Shown here: piece by piece, positions 1 through 12,011 of the stretch
Numbering within the stretch: position 1 is the first letter of the stretch
Layout of the letters: every line of letters begins with the position of its first letter
Source: Apostichopus japonicus
Taxonomy: Eukaryota > Echinodermata > Holothuroidea > Aspidochirotida > Stichopodidae
Reading direction: 5' to 3'
DNA length: 64,000 bases
Assembly: GCF_037975245.1 (NCBI RefSeq)
Contig: NC_092571.1
Location: 7,972,501-8,036,500 of the forward strand
Position numbers and translations under genes: made by a program
Notes under the pieces: model-generated
What the model was told of the DNA's origin: nothing
Seen by the model: the letters and a program-made list of their open reading frames with translations, nothing else
Databases searched by the model: none

Positions 1-14
1 ATAGTAATGATACT

Positions 15-153
15 GAATAACACACCAGACAAATTCCACTTCACGACCGGTTTCGTCCTTTTGGGACTCATCAGACAAAGGTAGGAATCGAACCCCCAGA
101 TCTTGTGTCACAAACCGAATGTCGTGAAGTGGAATTTTTCTGGTGTGTTATTC
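15..153 (-). mobile_element. tRNA-like SINE with hammerhead ribozyme, copy A
   Basis: A ~139-bp element bounded by the 15-bp inverted repeat GAATAACACACCAGA (15-29) and TCTGGTGTGTTATTC (139-153). Read on the minus strand it has a tRNA-like part with a good B-box (GGTTCGATTCC, about 81-91), followed at once by a hammerhead ribozyme fold. The inverted repeat extends inward to about 33 bp, so the 5' end of the transcript can pair with the strand that holds the ribozyme cleavage site. The same element recurs at 12844-12988 and 13520-13658. The motifs are seen directly; calling it a SINE or retrozyme-like element is inference. Confidence 0.75.
36..81 (-). ncRNA. Hammerhead ribozyme (type I), copy A
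   Basis: On the minus strand CTGATGA (74-68) is followed by stem II GTCC/GGAC with loop CAAAA, then GAAA (54-51), then ACCGGT, a self-complementary 6-mer that would form a loopless 3-bp stem III or pair between two molecules. The cleavage triplet GTC ends at 45, and the following GTGAAG can pair with CTTTGT upstream of CTGATGA to give stem I, though here three pairs are G-U wobbles. All invariant core bases are present. Very short stem III hammerheads that act as dimers are known from animal satellite and Penelope-like elements. Activity is not shown. Confidence 0.8.
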
Positions 154-164
154 AATATTATTTA

Positions 165-387
165 TTATACAACACCTAATTATATTCCGGCCATTTGATT
201 GGCCAATTGCTCGTCGATTGCATGCAAAATCCGCTCTATTGCACTCTATGAAATAGAACCATGTGTTGTACTTTTTTGATAGCACTTTTTCAATGGTAAG
301 AGAGCAGAGAACCTGTCTGTTCAAAACAATCTGTTGCATGAGTGCATTTTACATCCAATTATGTCCAAATTTGAAGGTGTTGTATAA
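165..387. repeat. MITE-like element with 13-bp terminal inverted repeats
   Basis: TTATACAACACCT at 165-177 is repeated in inverted form at 375-387. No coding sequence lies inside. The same unit is present in the second duplicated copy (from about 13668). No clear target duplication is seen, so the superfamily is not assigned. Confidence 0.5.
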
Positions 388-389
388 AA

Positions 390-550
390 CAAATAATAAA
401 TGGTTCCATTCGTGCAATGGTGCAACTATTCCATGAGTTGAAAGATGTAATTTGTTCCATTGAACTCGGCTGCGCCTCGTTGAATAGAACATTCCATCTT
501 TCAACTCATGAAATATTTGCACTATTGCACTCATAACCATTTATTATTTG
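390..550. repeat. Hairpin-forming MITE-like element
   Basis: The two halves of this 161-bp stretch are near-complementary. CAAATAATAAATGG at 390 is matched by its inverse ending at 550, and inner blocks such as GTGCAAT and GAGTTGAAAGATG recur in inverted form around a GC-rich centre near 470. It lies just upstream of the LRR gene in both duplicated copies. It resembles a foldback MITE; the family is not recognised. Confidence 0.5.
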
Positions 551-560
551 TATACTATAC

Positions 561-583
561 ATATATATATATATATATATATA
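561..583. repeat. (TA)n microsatellite upstream of LRR gene
   Basis: A short TA tract ending about 70 bp before the LRR start codon. The matching tract in copy 2 (about 14069-14096) is longer, so it varies between the copies. Confidence 0.8.
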
Positions 584-593
584 GTTTTGTTTT

Positions 594-602
594 TTTATAT
601 AG
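594..602 (+). promoter_or_regulatory. Possible TATA box of the LRR gene
   Basis: TTTATATAG lies about 55 bp before the first ATG and is kept in copy 2 (about 14109-14117). A start of transcription near 625 would suit it. The (TA)n tract nearby makes a chance match likely, so this is weak. Confidence 0.3.
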
Positions 603-654
603 TCCTGTACCTGGAGTCTTTACGTCGCCGAACGTACCGATTGAATGAACAGTC

Positions 655-2184
655 ATGATGACTGTTTTGTCCGTTGTCATTGGCATTCACCTCGTAGTTA
701 TTTTAACGGCATCACCATCATGTCAATGTGCCTGTCGAGATATATATACTACCACAACATGCGATGGCCGCAATAGTAACATTTCTTCGCTACCTTTTCT
801 TGAAAACAGGGAAACAATTGTAAATCTATTTGTTGTACATTCGAATATACCAGCCTTACGAAATGGTAGTATTCTGCTGCCAACATTTCCTAACTTGAGA
901 TCTCTTGGATTGTATTCGAACGGAATTTTTCAACTGAATGAACAGTTCTTTGCAAACGTTGCGAATGTTAGTCAATTACACCTACAAAGAAACGAACTGA
1001 GCATGGTCCCTTCTAATTCTTTGAGTGTTCTTACCAAACTCACGTACCTCGATCTTAGTGGAAATAGAATCCTGGAGTTACCAGCAAAGTGCTTCGTTAA
1101 CAACAGATATTTAAAGATTGTTATGTTATACAGAAATAACATCAGCAGCGTACACAAAGAAGCTTTCATGGAATTGCGTCACCTTGAGGTCTTAAATTTG
1201 GCATGGAATAATATCACAGAGATCAATTTGTGTGATGAGAAAACACACCACCTGACATCATTAACTTTACTTAATTTGAAACGCAACAGCATGGAATATT
1301 TCCATTGTAGTAATAACTTGTCTATGTTGACTTCTTACGATGCGGAAGATAACGAGCTATCTTATTTAGATGAATATTCATTGCACGGTCTTTCTCAATT
1401 GAAGACACTTTGGTTACCAGGAAATCATTTATCAGATGTCCACGAATTTACCTTTGGCAATACTACGCACGGACTACAACATTTAACTTTGAGCAGAAAT
1501 CGGTTTAGCGATATTCCAACACAGTTCATAAAAATGCTCACGTTTTTGGAGATGTTAAACTTGCAGTTTAACTCCATTACCGCTTTACCGGCACGGGCAT
1601 TCCAAGCCAATGAATTCCTATATCATATTAACTTAGAGCATAACTTGATTCATGTGACTGCGCCGAATTCATTGACGGGACTAACCCGTCTACGTTATCT
1701 TAATTTGGGAGGAAATGTTTTAAATGGACTCCCATCATCAGGTTTCTTGGAGGAGGAAGAAGACTTTGGAATAGTTCTCACAGGTAACCCATGGACGTGC
1801 GACTGCAATGCATTGCCTCTCTACAATTGGTTAAGTAAATCCAGATTCTACGAACATGATCTGATTTGTCAGAGCCCAATCTCTGTTTATGGTGAACAAC
1901 TTATGAAGCTCTCAGTTACGGACTTTTGCGATGTCGCGGATATGTTGACTACTCAATGGCAGTTCTACGAGTCTACCACTACACCAAGTCCAACAGTGAA
2001 CTACGATATTGCTGTTATCAGTGCAGCATTTTTGATTTCCGGAGGATTATTTCTCTTAGTTTTTCTTCTTACCAATATTCGAATGCTACAAAGTTTCATA
2101 AACTGCCCAAGGAAGCAAGATAACCGTTTGGCAGCTCCAGAGCCGGACACACCATTGGGCCAAATGCGGGCTCAAATCCCCTAA
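655..2184 (+). CDS. Single-pass membrane LRR protein (intact copy)
   Basis: A 509-residue protein in one exon. A hydrophobic N-terminal signal peptide (about residues 1-24) is followed by a cysteine-containing LRR N-cap (CQCACR...C), then about 12 LRRs (pattern LxxLxLxxNxI, about residues 75-370), and a C-cap with the typical NPWTCDC and two later cysteines (about 380-430). A Thr/Ser/Pro stretch leads to one membrane segment (about 450-473). The ~34-residue tail is basic and then proline-rich, with no TIR or kinase domain. It is therefore Toll-like only in its ectodomain and probably sits at the cell surface as a recognition or adhesion protein; its ligand is unknown. Two ATGs in a row (655, 658) could start it. 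A near-identical broken copy is at 14169-15702. Confidence 0.9.
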   Translation: MMTVLSVVIGIHLVVILTASPSCQCACRDIYTTTTCDGRNSNISSLPFLENRETIVNLFVVHSNIPALRNGSILLPTFPNLRSLGLYSNGIFQLNEQFFANVANVSQLHLQRNELSMVPSNSLSVLTKLTYLDLSGNRILELPAKCFVNNRYLKIVMLYRNNISSVHKEAFMELRHLEVLNLAWNNITEINLCDEKTHHLTSLTLLNLKRNSMEYFHCSNNLSMLTSYDAEDNELSYLDEYSLHGLSQLKTLWLPGNHLSDVHEFTFGNTTHGLQHLTLSRNRFSDIPTQFIKMLTFLEMLNLQFNSITALPARAFQANEFLYHINLEHNLIHVTAPNSLTGLTRLRYLNLGGNVLNGLPSSGFLEEEEDFGIVLTGNPWTCDCNALPLYNWLSKSRFYEHDLICQSPISVYGEQLMKLSVTDFCDVADMLTTQWQFYESTTTPSPTVNYDIAVISAAFLISGGLFLLVFLLTNIRMLQSFINCPRKQDNRLAAPEPDTPLGQMRAQIP

Positions 2185-5100
2185 TCTATTGTCCCCTAAC
2201 ATTATTAAAAAATATAAAAACAGTTAATAGAAACGAGGAAGACTGGGTGGGATAGCGACATATTCGTATATCTTTCCTATATTACTTGATATTACATAAT
2301 ATTACTTTCCTAATTATGTAGTACATTATATAATTATGTGGTATAGCAAATAACTTATTCATCAATCGAAAGATATCGTGAGCGAAATCTTTACAAAACA
2401 TTGCATTGCAGATTTATGATGTATGCATACATAATTACTGTGCAACTCACAAGTAAAATGTCGACACAACGCAAGCCTTGGTTGCCACACGGACATCCGA
2501 GGGCCCTAACAGTAGTTTATCAGGACCAGCCCCCGCCCTTCCCCCACCCCACAAAATGGTAAATTTGGCCCCAAGGCAGAACAATGAGATTAATGCATAA
2601 CATTAAATGCCTCGAAGTATTCTTGACGTTTGGTGTGAGGGGATATGCGAGGGGTGGGGTGGTAGGGGGGTGATATATGTGTTCTCTTTTTTATTACGTA
2701 ATCGTGATACGTATATACATAACACCTAACGTAGCATAACATGGTGAGATTTCCATTGTTCATTCTCTGACTTGGGCTTCTTTTCTTAAAAACGTGGTAA
2801 AATATGCAAACAACTGTCAACATCGCGAGGAGTCCGGTTAATATATGCACTTGCTTATAAACTCTCTTTTTCCTTCTATGTTTTTTTTTTGCAAGTCTGC
2901 TAATATCTTTCCCCCGATACTTATTTCACTAAAAATCTCAGAATGGACCATATTTATTAAATGCTTGTTTCAAAAGGTGTGATAGACATATCGTCCTTGA
3001 AATGAACCAAAGAAGCAAAATATGGTGGAGACAAGCATTTAAAATCTAACCTGTGCGAATATTTTGGCATTTCTTTTCTTTGCTTTTATCTAATTTCTTA
3101 GTCGATTTTGTCGTTTCTTGATTAATTAATTGTGTTTATTTTGTACATAACTCCTAAGCTCACAAACTTGTCTCCAAGCACGACGAAAGACTCTTTCTAT
3201 TGATTGAGACACATTTTTATCCCTTGTTATAAGCGCTGATTTAGTGTAATATTCAGGGGCGTAGCTACAAGGAGGAGGGGGGGGGGGGGAACGGGTTCTC
3301 ATCCCCAAATAATTGAGTTGAATCTTCAATAGTTAGAAAAGTCGGTGGTTAAAAACATGACAGTTGGAAAATGTAATCTATGTCACATCTCTTAAAAAAA
3401 AATTAAGCTTGATCGCAATCTCGACAGGATAATTTTGATTCAATATAGGTTGTTTCTAATTTTAGGCTTACATTATTTACAAGATTTGACGAAATTCGAA
3501 CTTACTTATTAACCGAAATCTTGTTTCTAACTCCTTGTACAACCCATAGTAAAGTTGGAAATATACTACTGAATGTAACTTTAAAATTGTCTAAAGACGG
3601 TCAATTGGCGTTCGATTTAGCACCTTAGTATCCGGTATGGCAATTAAGAATTGACAACCAACTTCGTGTTATGCTGCTGAAAATGTCGAAATTGGATATT
3701 TCAATGAGGTATGTTGTATGTATTCACAGTGTTTGGGGACAAAAAATTATGTTCTGCATTGCATGTTGTCGGCGCACTGTTAGTGATTAATGTATGTTCT
3801 TCTTGTTACACCAATATGAGATATAATTATGCAGATTGGCAAAGGAAAAATGAATAGTTATGATATATTATACTGTATAGGCAACTTGTTTTTATTGTGA
3901 TCTGCTTCTCACAAGGTTTTCCTCCTTAGCAATACCAAACATAGAAACGAGATTTTTTTACACAATTAGCTAACTTTGATTCAGTCATTGACTCTTCTAA
4001 TCAAAGTTTCGTGAGTCGTTTGGAAATTGATTGTCTTCTTACAAACAATGCACATCTCCATTTGATATATGCGATACCTGCGTATACCTATACCATGCAC
4101 ACGTAGGAATACTATTATGTTATTATAAATGTTTGATATCGTTAAATATAATGTATGTAATCTATTTAATATGATTTATATGTTTTTCATCTGTGAATAA
4201 GTTAATTAAATATAACAAATACAAATGAAAGCTTTTCAGCTGAAATTCCATGGTGACATCATTCACTCTGCATTCACACAAACAAAAAAATACCACCAAA
4301 TTTGAAAGAGAAATATTTTCGTCATGCAAAATGCCATGACGATGAGGGGTTGAACTAAGAAAATAATTTTCGGTTTGTTACCATGGAGTCAACTTCAAGC
4401 ACCGAAATATTTCTTGACGGATCATCACGTTCATTTGACGAGTTGTGTATAAGTCAATGGAGAATTGATTTACAGTTTAGTGCTACAACATGTGCTCCCG
4501 TTCTGATCCCAAACGAAGATCGTGTACCGTCTATATACATTGGGTATAAAAAATATATGTGAAATATGATCGTCTATACTTTGTAAGAACATAGTGCTAG
4601 TGACTATTTTAATGTGTTGTCAATATATTTGGAACTTAAATTTAAAGTAAAAAACAGCGTTGTTCTTTTTTCTTATTCTTCTTTTCCATTTATTGTCTGC
4701 CAATCTACTACTCTACTTATCTACTAAATTGATGACTAATTAATTTTTAAATAAGCTTGATCGTCTCTCAATGGAATTCCTGAATTGCCTAGTTACCTCA
4801 TTTCTTTGGTTTAAAAGCGGGGCAACGCGTCCTGTGGGAGGGGTCCAGTGCGTACCTTCCCTTTGAAGAAATGTTGGAGTTTAAAGGAGGCTAAGCGTAT
4901 CAACTGGTAGTATATAGCCCTATATATCTTATTTACAGCATAAATACCTACCGAAACTAAAGTATCGCGAAATCGCGTATGTCACTTCTTGCAACTATGT
5001 AGCAGACGTCACATAACTCTTCCCGCCAAGCTTGAGGGGCTCATATGCGGCCATCGATCGTGTTTGTATGTCAAAGGTGATTATGCGTCATACTTCCGAA

Positions 5101-7185
5101 ACGATCCCGTAGAATGATGTTTACTAAATGACGTGTGTACTTACGTTGAGCTTGCATATCGTATCGTAAGCGGAACCAAATAATTTCGTTGGAAAGACGA
5201 AAAGGTCCATCAGTATTTCACGTATTGCAGTATGCTAGAAAGTACAATAATGGTCACGCCTCTTCAATCCAGTACATGTCATCTCTGCGACCCTTGAAGT
5301 ACTGTTGTACGTCACTGCGTGACTAATTAAAACAATTAACTACCTCTGTACTCTGCATATTAACTAGAGTCACTGACACCATGACACCATGCTCCCCCTT
5401 TGCCAATAATGTAAGAAAGCACAGTGATTTTCGGGCAGACCGACGCGGTGCCACAACGGACAGCAATTCCAACACCAAGGAACATTGAACTGACTCCTGC
5501 CCTTTCACGGACCCCAGCCCCCCGGTTCCTATGCCCTTGAGATAAATGATTGAAAGTTGTGCAATAGAAGTCCCAGTAGATGCTTGGAAGTACAGGCCAA
5601 AAAACGACAAAGAGAAAACATAAGGCATTTTCGACTTGTAAAGTTTCTTTATTGAAATGAGTTCAAGCAGTTGCTAAGAATACCTTCTCAACTCTTACTG
5701 CTGAAAACATGTACCCCCAACAAATACTAACTTATCAAGTAGAACTCAAAGTAAGAGTAGTAGTATTTCATTCTAAAACATTTAAAATTGTATCGCCAGT
5801 ACATCTTCCGTGTATAGGCTTTAAATATCATTGGTAACCCATTGCTATTTAAATTCTCAAAAAAAAATAAATAAATAAATAAATAAAAAAAACATGTTCT
5901 TTCAACATTTCTTTTAACAACCCAGCATCCATGGGTGATATTTAAACACCATTTTTTCCTAGACAAAGTTGCAATGTAATTATAAACATGTTACTTGAGG
6001 TCATACAAGTCTTATGTAATGCATCCAAGGTACTTGACCTAGATGGTCTATGTTGTCCAGCCGTTTTTATTGATGATACTCAGATGTTTAAAGCATCATT
6101 ACCCAAAATGAAAGCGGTATGTAAATGCAAGCTGCACTGTTAACCTAGGACATTAAACGGTCTACAGAATATCAAATTAAAAATTGACGTCTTATCTTGT
6201 CCGTTACGTAAGAATTAGGAGTTGATGATTCTCTTGTCTCAAAAAAGTTGTGGCCAGGACACTTATTCGTTTATTTTGAACCAAATGCAATATGAGAATA
6301 CCGGCAAAAATGTTGTTATTGCTTTTCCTTTTATCATATCAAGTGAGAGTGGAAGAGCCAAGTTTACTTAATGGACTAAATTGATTTGGAATATTACTAT
6401 CAAATGATCATCTTAAATTATTAAATCATTATCTTTTGTAGTGAATTTGACATATTGATGTGGTACCACCGAAATGATTGTTCAAGGAAAGATATGATAC
6501 TATGTTACCTTAGGCAATGAAAATTGCACGAAAAGTCATGAAATTGAAGCATAAAATTCCAAACTTTGAAAATCACAGATTACATTAAATTTGCGAGACG
6601 CCAAAAAAAACACCTTCCTTTTTTTCTGAACCTGGATTAAAATGGGTTAATAGTACGGAGCAGTGAAATGGTTCAAATTATATAAATCTCATAGTTAGTC
6701 TTAGTGGTATTTAAATATATAAATAAATAATCATACAGAACTCACAATGCTAGCTTTAAATAAAAAATGTTACGCAGAACAAGTTAATAACTCAATATTG
6801 TGTATTCAGTTTTCAACATATATGCCACACTCAACAGAATGATTTAAGCTTCCTTATGCATTAAATCTCGACAGTTTGACTTTTAATTGTTATTGGGTGG
6901 GGGGGGGGGGGAGTACTACTGATTAGTAATAAAATAATCTCACAACCCTAACTGAACTAACATTTCCGTATAATCGTGAGTCATTTGGAAGGACACACTT
7001 CTCAAGTAGTGTGCAGTAGCAGGAAGTTGTTATGTTTCCATAACAACACCCTGGCAACAGTGGGTATACAAGCTGTACAAGCGGTTTACTTAGTCTTGTG
7101 ACCTTTATGTAGGCCTACAACCTAGTGTACTCTGCTTTTTCACAAAGCTATTTTCCTGGATCTATTTGCTGTACTAAATTGCTCT
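2185..7185. other. Non-coding part of duplicated segment, copy 1
   Basis: This aligns along almost its full length with 15703-23735, so it is the downstream part of the segmental duplication. I see no exon with convincing coding signal. It contains short G runs (about 3279-3290, 6899-6911) and the clean empty site matching the hAT insertion of copy 2: CTCTACTT occurs once near 4711-4718. Similarity ends near 7175-7185, where copy 2 switches to unrelated sequence at about 23736. Confidence 0.75.
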
Positions 7186-9180
7186 CAGATACCTTTAAGG
7201 AACACAGAAGATGCCTGCATGTCCCAGTGAAGCAAATTTCCTCGAAGAACGGTAATAAAATAGTTTAAGAATTTTGACCCAAGGTGACCATATTTGAGTA
7301 TCTAGCATATTTGGGCCCAATACAGCATACTTTTAAGATGGAGTGACTCATTTACAACTCATAAAACATACATACAAAAGACAGATATGTGTTGTCCATA
7401 TATTACATCACAGATGTGATGGACAATGTATTTATCCAAATATTATTTGAAATTTCAAAAAAAAATTGTATTTATAATGATATAGCAACGAAAAAAAGCT
7501 ATCAAGATCATTTTTGGATCAAAGTTTTTCTCTCAAGTTTATCTGTTGTGCATTATGATTTTTACTTAATTTTTCTTTGGTGCCTCAGTGTTATAATTCT
7601 AAACTGAAAGAGAGATCCTTTCTGTAAAAAAACAGTCCATCCTTTCCATGACAAGTTCAAATGATGACTGAATTTCCATAATTACTTTTGAAGGAATGTG
7701 GCAGTTCTTGTCAACTTCGCACGTAAAGAAATAGGGAATGGTATCTCTGGCATTTAAGGACGTGGGTGTGTGTTAGTCGCACATGCCGAACTGAACTGTC
7801 CAAAAAAAAACACAAAGGTTCATGCTATTATGAGATTGAAACATAACAGTCTCACTTTCACCGTTAATTTTGGGAAGGAAGAAATTTATGTTATAGGAAA
7901 CAAAAGGAGGACAGACGCATCGGTCAGTTGACAGGATATATCTCACATGAGGTGGGGGGGGGGGGGAGGCTATTGCCACTAGGTTGGATCAGGGGCTTAT
8001 TGCCCGGATCGATGTCTTTCAAGGGGTTATTTACCCAGAAAAGTGGCTTTCAGGGGCCTATTGCCCGCAGGGCCTATTGCCTTCAGGGGCCTTTGTCCCT
8101 CCAGCCGAGTCACTGGCTTGACGGCTCAGACTCGTCCTAAAGTCGAAAAAATTAATTGCAATAATAATTTCACACCAAGATAATGGCCAATTTGATGGTG
8201 TCCACCGGTGTCAAAAGGAGGATTAACGTTCTATTTTCGTATCTTGGTGCAGGGGGGATCTGTTTCAAATATTGGGGGGGGGGGGACATTTGCTTTGGTG
8301 CAGGCGTGTAGCAACTTTCATCCCAAAAATTGTTTGCGCCAGGGCTGGGATTTGAGTTGTGAAAGTAGGGAGGGGGGAGGGGCAAACCTGCCAGCAAGAC
8401 TATCTAAGCGGAGCGCCACCATCGGTTGGCGCGGATCGTATAAGAATTTTTGGGGCTTCACAAACCCTCCAGATGGCCGGAAACAGCACTTCCCGAGTGC
8501 TCTAAGCTGCATGTATCCATCCTTGAAATATGGATCTCATGTCTGCAATTGTATCTAGATAGTTAATTATCGTTTATAAATTTGAAGATGATTGATAGTA
8601 GAACATATGGTCAGATGGTGATGTACAACTTTTGTTATACGTCACTGTCTAAGCGGAGCGCCATCATCGGTTGGTAAGGAGCGTCGAAATTTTCGATGAA
8701 AGGTACCCTTAGATAGGTAAAATTAACACCCATATAGGCTTTAAACTGCATCTAAACAATTAATGAACGTGTGTTAATTTAGGGAGGACGGATAGAAGAA
8801 CTTATATGGTGATGTACAACTGAAGCTTATACGTCACTATTTAGGCGGTGCACCACCATCAGTTGGCGCGGCGCGTCGAGTTGTCTTGGCGGACATACCA
8901 TTCCCAGAGACATTACACATTACTTGTTTTATTAGACGCCCGATTTTGTTTATCATATTGTAACGGCGTTTCTTTAATTTGCGACTTTGGTCAGTTTTTG
9001 TGCTGTAATTAGGTCCAGTGGGAAACAATTAACACAAACGTGCAAGTTTTAGAAAGAAAACATTTCTAGCTAACGTGCTCAGTCTATTTATATCTACTGA
9101 TAAAGCGATTTTACGTTAAATTCAACCCAATGTACATCGCTCGATCTACAGGTGTTTATGCTGATACTTTGATAGTACTA
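7186..9180. other. Intergenic DNA with hAT-related fragments
   Basis: No gene is supported. Three degenerate copies of a block containing GCGGAGCGCCACCATCGGTT occur near 8406, 8650 and 8845, each with related flanking sequence. The first extends to about 8560 and matches, inverted, 52830-52915. The same block occurs inside the hAT elements at 18210-20132 and 43716-44061, so these are probably old hAT remnants. A GGGCCTATTGCC-type short repeat lies at about 7990-8100. Confidence 0.55.
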
Positions 9181-9191
9181 TTTAGGGGTCT

Positions 9192-10497
9192 GCCCGATAT
9201 TCATAAGGTCCGCTATTCATAAGGGTCATTGTTCATAAGGTTCGTTATTCAAAACGTGCCATTTTTCGATAAAAAGGTTCGCTATTCATAATGGAAATAA
9301 AGGTTCGTCATTCATAATAAAAAGGAATCATAATTCATAAGGTCCGGTATTCATAATGGAAACAAAGGTTCGATATTCATAATGGGCAAAACGGTTCGAT
9401 ATCCATAATGGACAAAAAGGTTCGATATTCATAATGGGACAAAGGGTTCGATATTCATAATGGAACAAAGAGTTCGTAATCCATAATAGACAAAAAGGTT
9501 CGTTATTCATAATAGGAAGAAAGGTCCGATATTCATAATGGAGCAAAGGGTCCGTTATTCATAATGGGAAAAAGGTTCGTTATTCATAATAGGAGAAAGG
9601 GTCCGATATTCATAATCGATCAAAGGGTTCGTAATCCATAGTGTGAAAAAAGGTTCGTTATTCATAATAGGAGAGAAGTGCGTCATACAAGTGCAAAAGA
9701 CGTCCTCCATTTTCGCGAACGCCTATAGTGTTCAATCAGTGACAGACTTTTTATCCGGGGGGGGGCACAGCAGTTCTATGGGGGCACCACCAGATGGTGG
9801 CGGATGCATAAATTTTGCAGAGAATATGAGCCACACACTATCAAGACCATGCTTCACCCTACCCCCTGCAGCAAAACCTACATTTTCGACATATTAACGG
9901 CATAAACTTGTACGTTTCCTAAAGGGGGTCTTTTCCTAATTGTGAATGATACCGAACCTTTTTGGCTAGGCCTATTATGAATAACGAACCCTTTTTTTCC
10001 ATAATGAATATCGTCTCATCTACCTATTGGCATTTGTCACATATTGTTGGTGTAATTTGGCGATGACACCTATTTATTCTTCGTTTATCTGCAAATTAGC
10101 CAGGCCCGGAAAGGGTCATTTCCGGCGATCTAGGGAGTATCTTTACTCAAAAAGTTTCTGTACGCTACGCGCCAACCTGTGGTGGCCCTCCGCTTAGATA
10201 GTGTCGAAAGCGCCCCTAGAGACCATTATCGCCCCTCCTGGCCAATACCCCTAGCTCCGCCACTGCTTTTTCACCATTATGAATATCGAACCCTTTCACC
10301 AATTATGAACAACGAACCTTTTTCACCATTATGAATATCGAACCCTTTTACCAATTATGAACGACGAACCTTTTTTTTTTTCATTATGAATAACGAACCT
10401 TATGAACAATGAACCCTTTTGCTCATTATGAATAGCGAACCTTATGAACAATGAACCTTATGGATAATGACCTTTATGAACCTTATGAATATCGGGC
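9192..10497. mobile_element. Foldback-type element with minisatellite arms
   Basis: The left arm (about 9192-9670) is a run of ~28-bp units built on TTCGATATTCATAATGG. The right arm (about 9945-10497) carries the same motif inverted (CCATTATGAATATCGAACC). The outer ends match as GCCCGATATTCATAAGG and its inverse. The middle holds unrelated G-rich sequence and a fragment of a hAT element. There is no coding sequence. The layout resembles foldback transposons, whose long inverted ends are made of tandem repeats. No target duplication is seen. Confidence 0.6.
10012..10264 (-). mobile_element. Truncated hAT MITE inside the foldback element
   Basis: On the minus strand this begins with CAGTGGCGGAG (right edge 10264) and follows the 43716-44061 element through the GCGGAGGGCCACC block and CTATTTATTC-type sequence, then stops near 10012 where that element continues. 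It is a partial copy that inserted into, or was captured by, the foldback element. Confidence 0.6.
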
Positions 10498-11740
10498 TGT
10501 CACCGTTGCTGATTGCAATAAGTTTGTAACACATAAGTTCGTGCTTCACAACCAGCTGGTTAAAGCTATAGCTATAGTTGACTCTTTGCATCCCATACAG
10601 ACATGCACTCCTTTTCATTCTTGCCCTTATAGTTTTTTTTTTTCCTGTGTAAGAGGCTTGTGGGGGTGGAGATGAGGAGGGATGTGGGGTGGAGATGAGG
10701 AGGGAGAGGAATAGGTGAGGAGGGAAGGGAAGGGAAGAGGATGGAGAAAGAATTTTAAGTCTTCCTATCATTTCAAAATGCAAGTTTACACCAATTCATT
10801 GTGGTGGTGTGGATTTGAACAAATAAATCATCAAATTATATTTGCTAATTGAAGTTTGTTTCTCTTTTCTCCAAGTTTTTCCCCCCTGATAGTTCACGTA
10901 AATCCGAGAGGTCCAGATTGCACCCATTTAGTCCTCAGTTTTGGGAATTAGAAGTACCCTTTTTCATTAATGATATGCACACTTTTTTTCCAGTTTTGCC
11001 AATGATAAAAAAGACACTAAATTTATTTAAGAAGTGATGACACTTAATTTATTTAAGAAGTGATCTTTTGTTTTGTGTGACCCTTGGATTTTGAACAAGA
11101 TAACTCAAAAAACAGTATGTTGGGGGAAACTTTATAATTGGTATGTGGGTGCATGTTATTGATTGCAAGAACTCCAATATTTTATGTGGAGGTCAAAGGT
11201 CATTTGAAAACTAAAATCGATAGCTCAAAAGGTAATGTAAGGTCACGGTCTGAAAACGTAAACACGATAACGCAAAAAGTAAACGGTTTTACTTGACTTA
11301 ATTCTTGGAATGTGGATCCCTATTGTTTTCAGTGGAGGTCAAACAGACAAGTCTAAAATTTTGTGAAAACAATAACTCAAAATGGTAAAAACTACTACTT
11401 TATTGAATAAAAGAACCGAGTGTTTTTTAAGGAGACCAAAGGCCATTTGAGGTCAACAGATAGATATCTGAAGACCTTGTACAAAACAGACTTCACATGT
11501 GGTATGAAGATTGACCTACAGTATTGAGTTTAACATGCCTCTGGTTTCTTTGGATGTTAAAGATCATTTTAGGTCAACATCTGAAAAACATTGTAAACAT
11601 GAACCACAAAGTAATACTTGGATCCACCTTATCTAGGAAAGGAATGTCTGACACAGTTTACGCTAAATGTACTCCGATGTCCTACAATGTGAAAGGCAAA
11701 GCTACTGCCGATACACACAGAAACAAATACACACATGTAC
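10498..11740. other. Intergenic DNA with GGTCA-rich repeat units
   Basis: No gene is supported. From about 11060 to 11600 there are four or five degenerate units of roughly 100 bp sharing phrases such as GGAGGTCAAAGGTCATTTG, GATAACTCAAAA and CTTGTAAACATGA. A related stretch lies at 52975-53200. A GA/GGAGG-rich strand lies at 10670-10745. Confidence 0.5.
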
Positions 11741-11743
11741 ATA

Positions 11744-12011
<268 letters not shown>

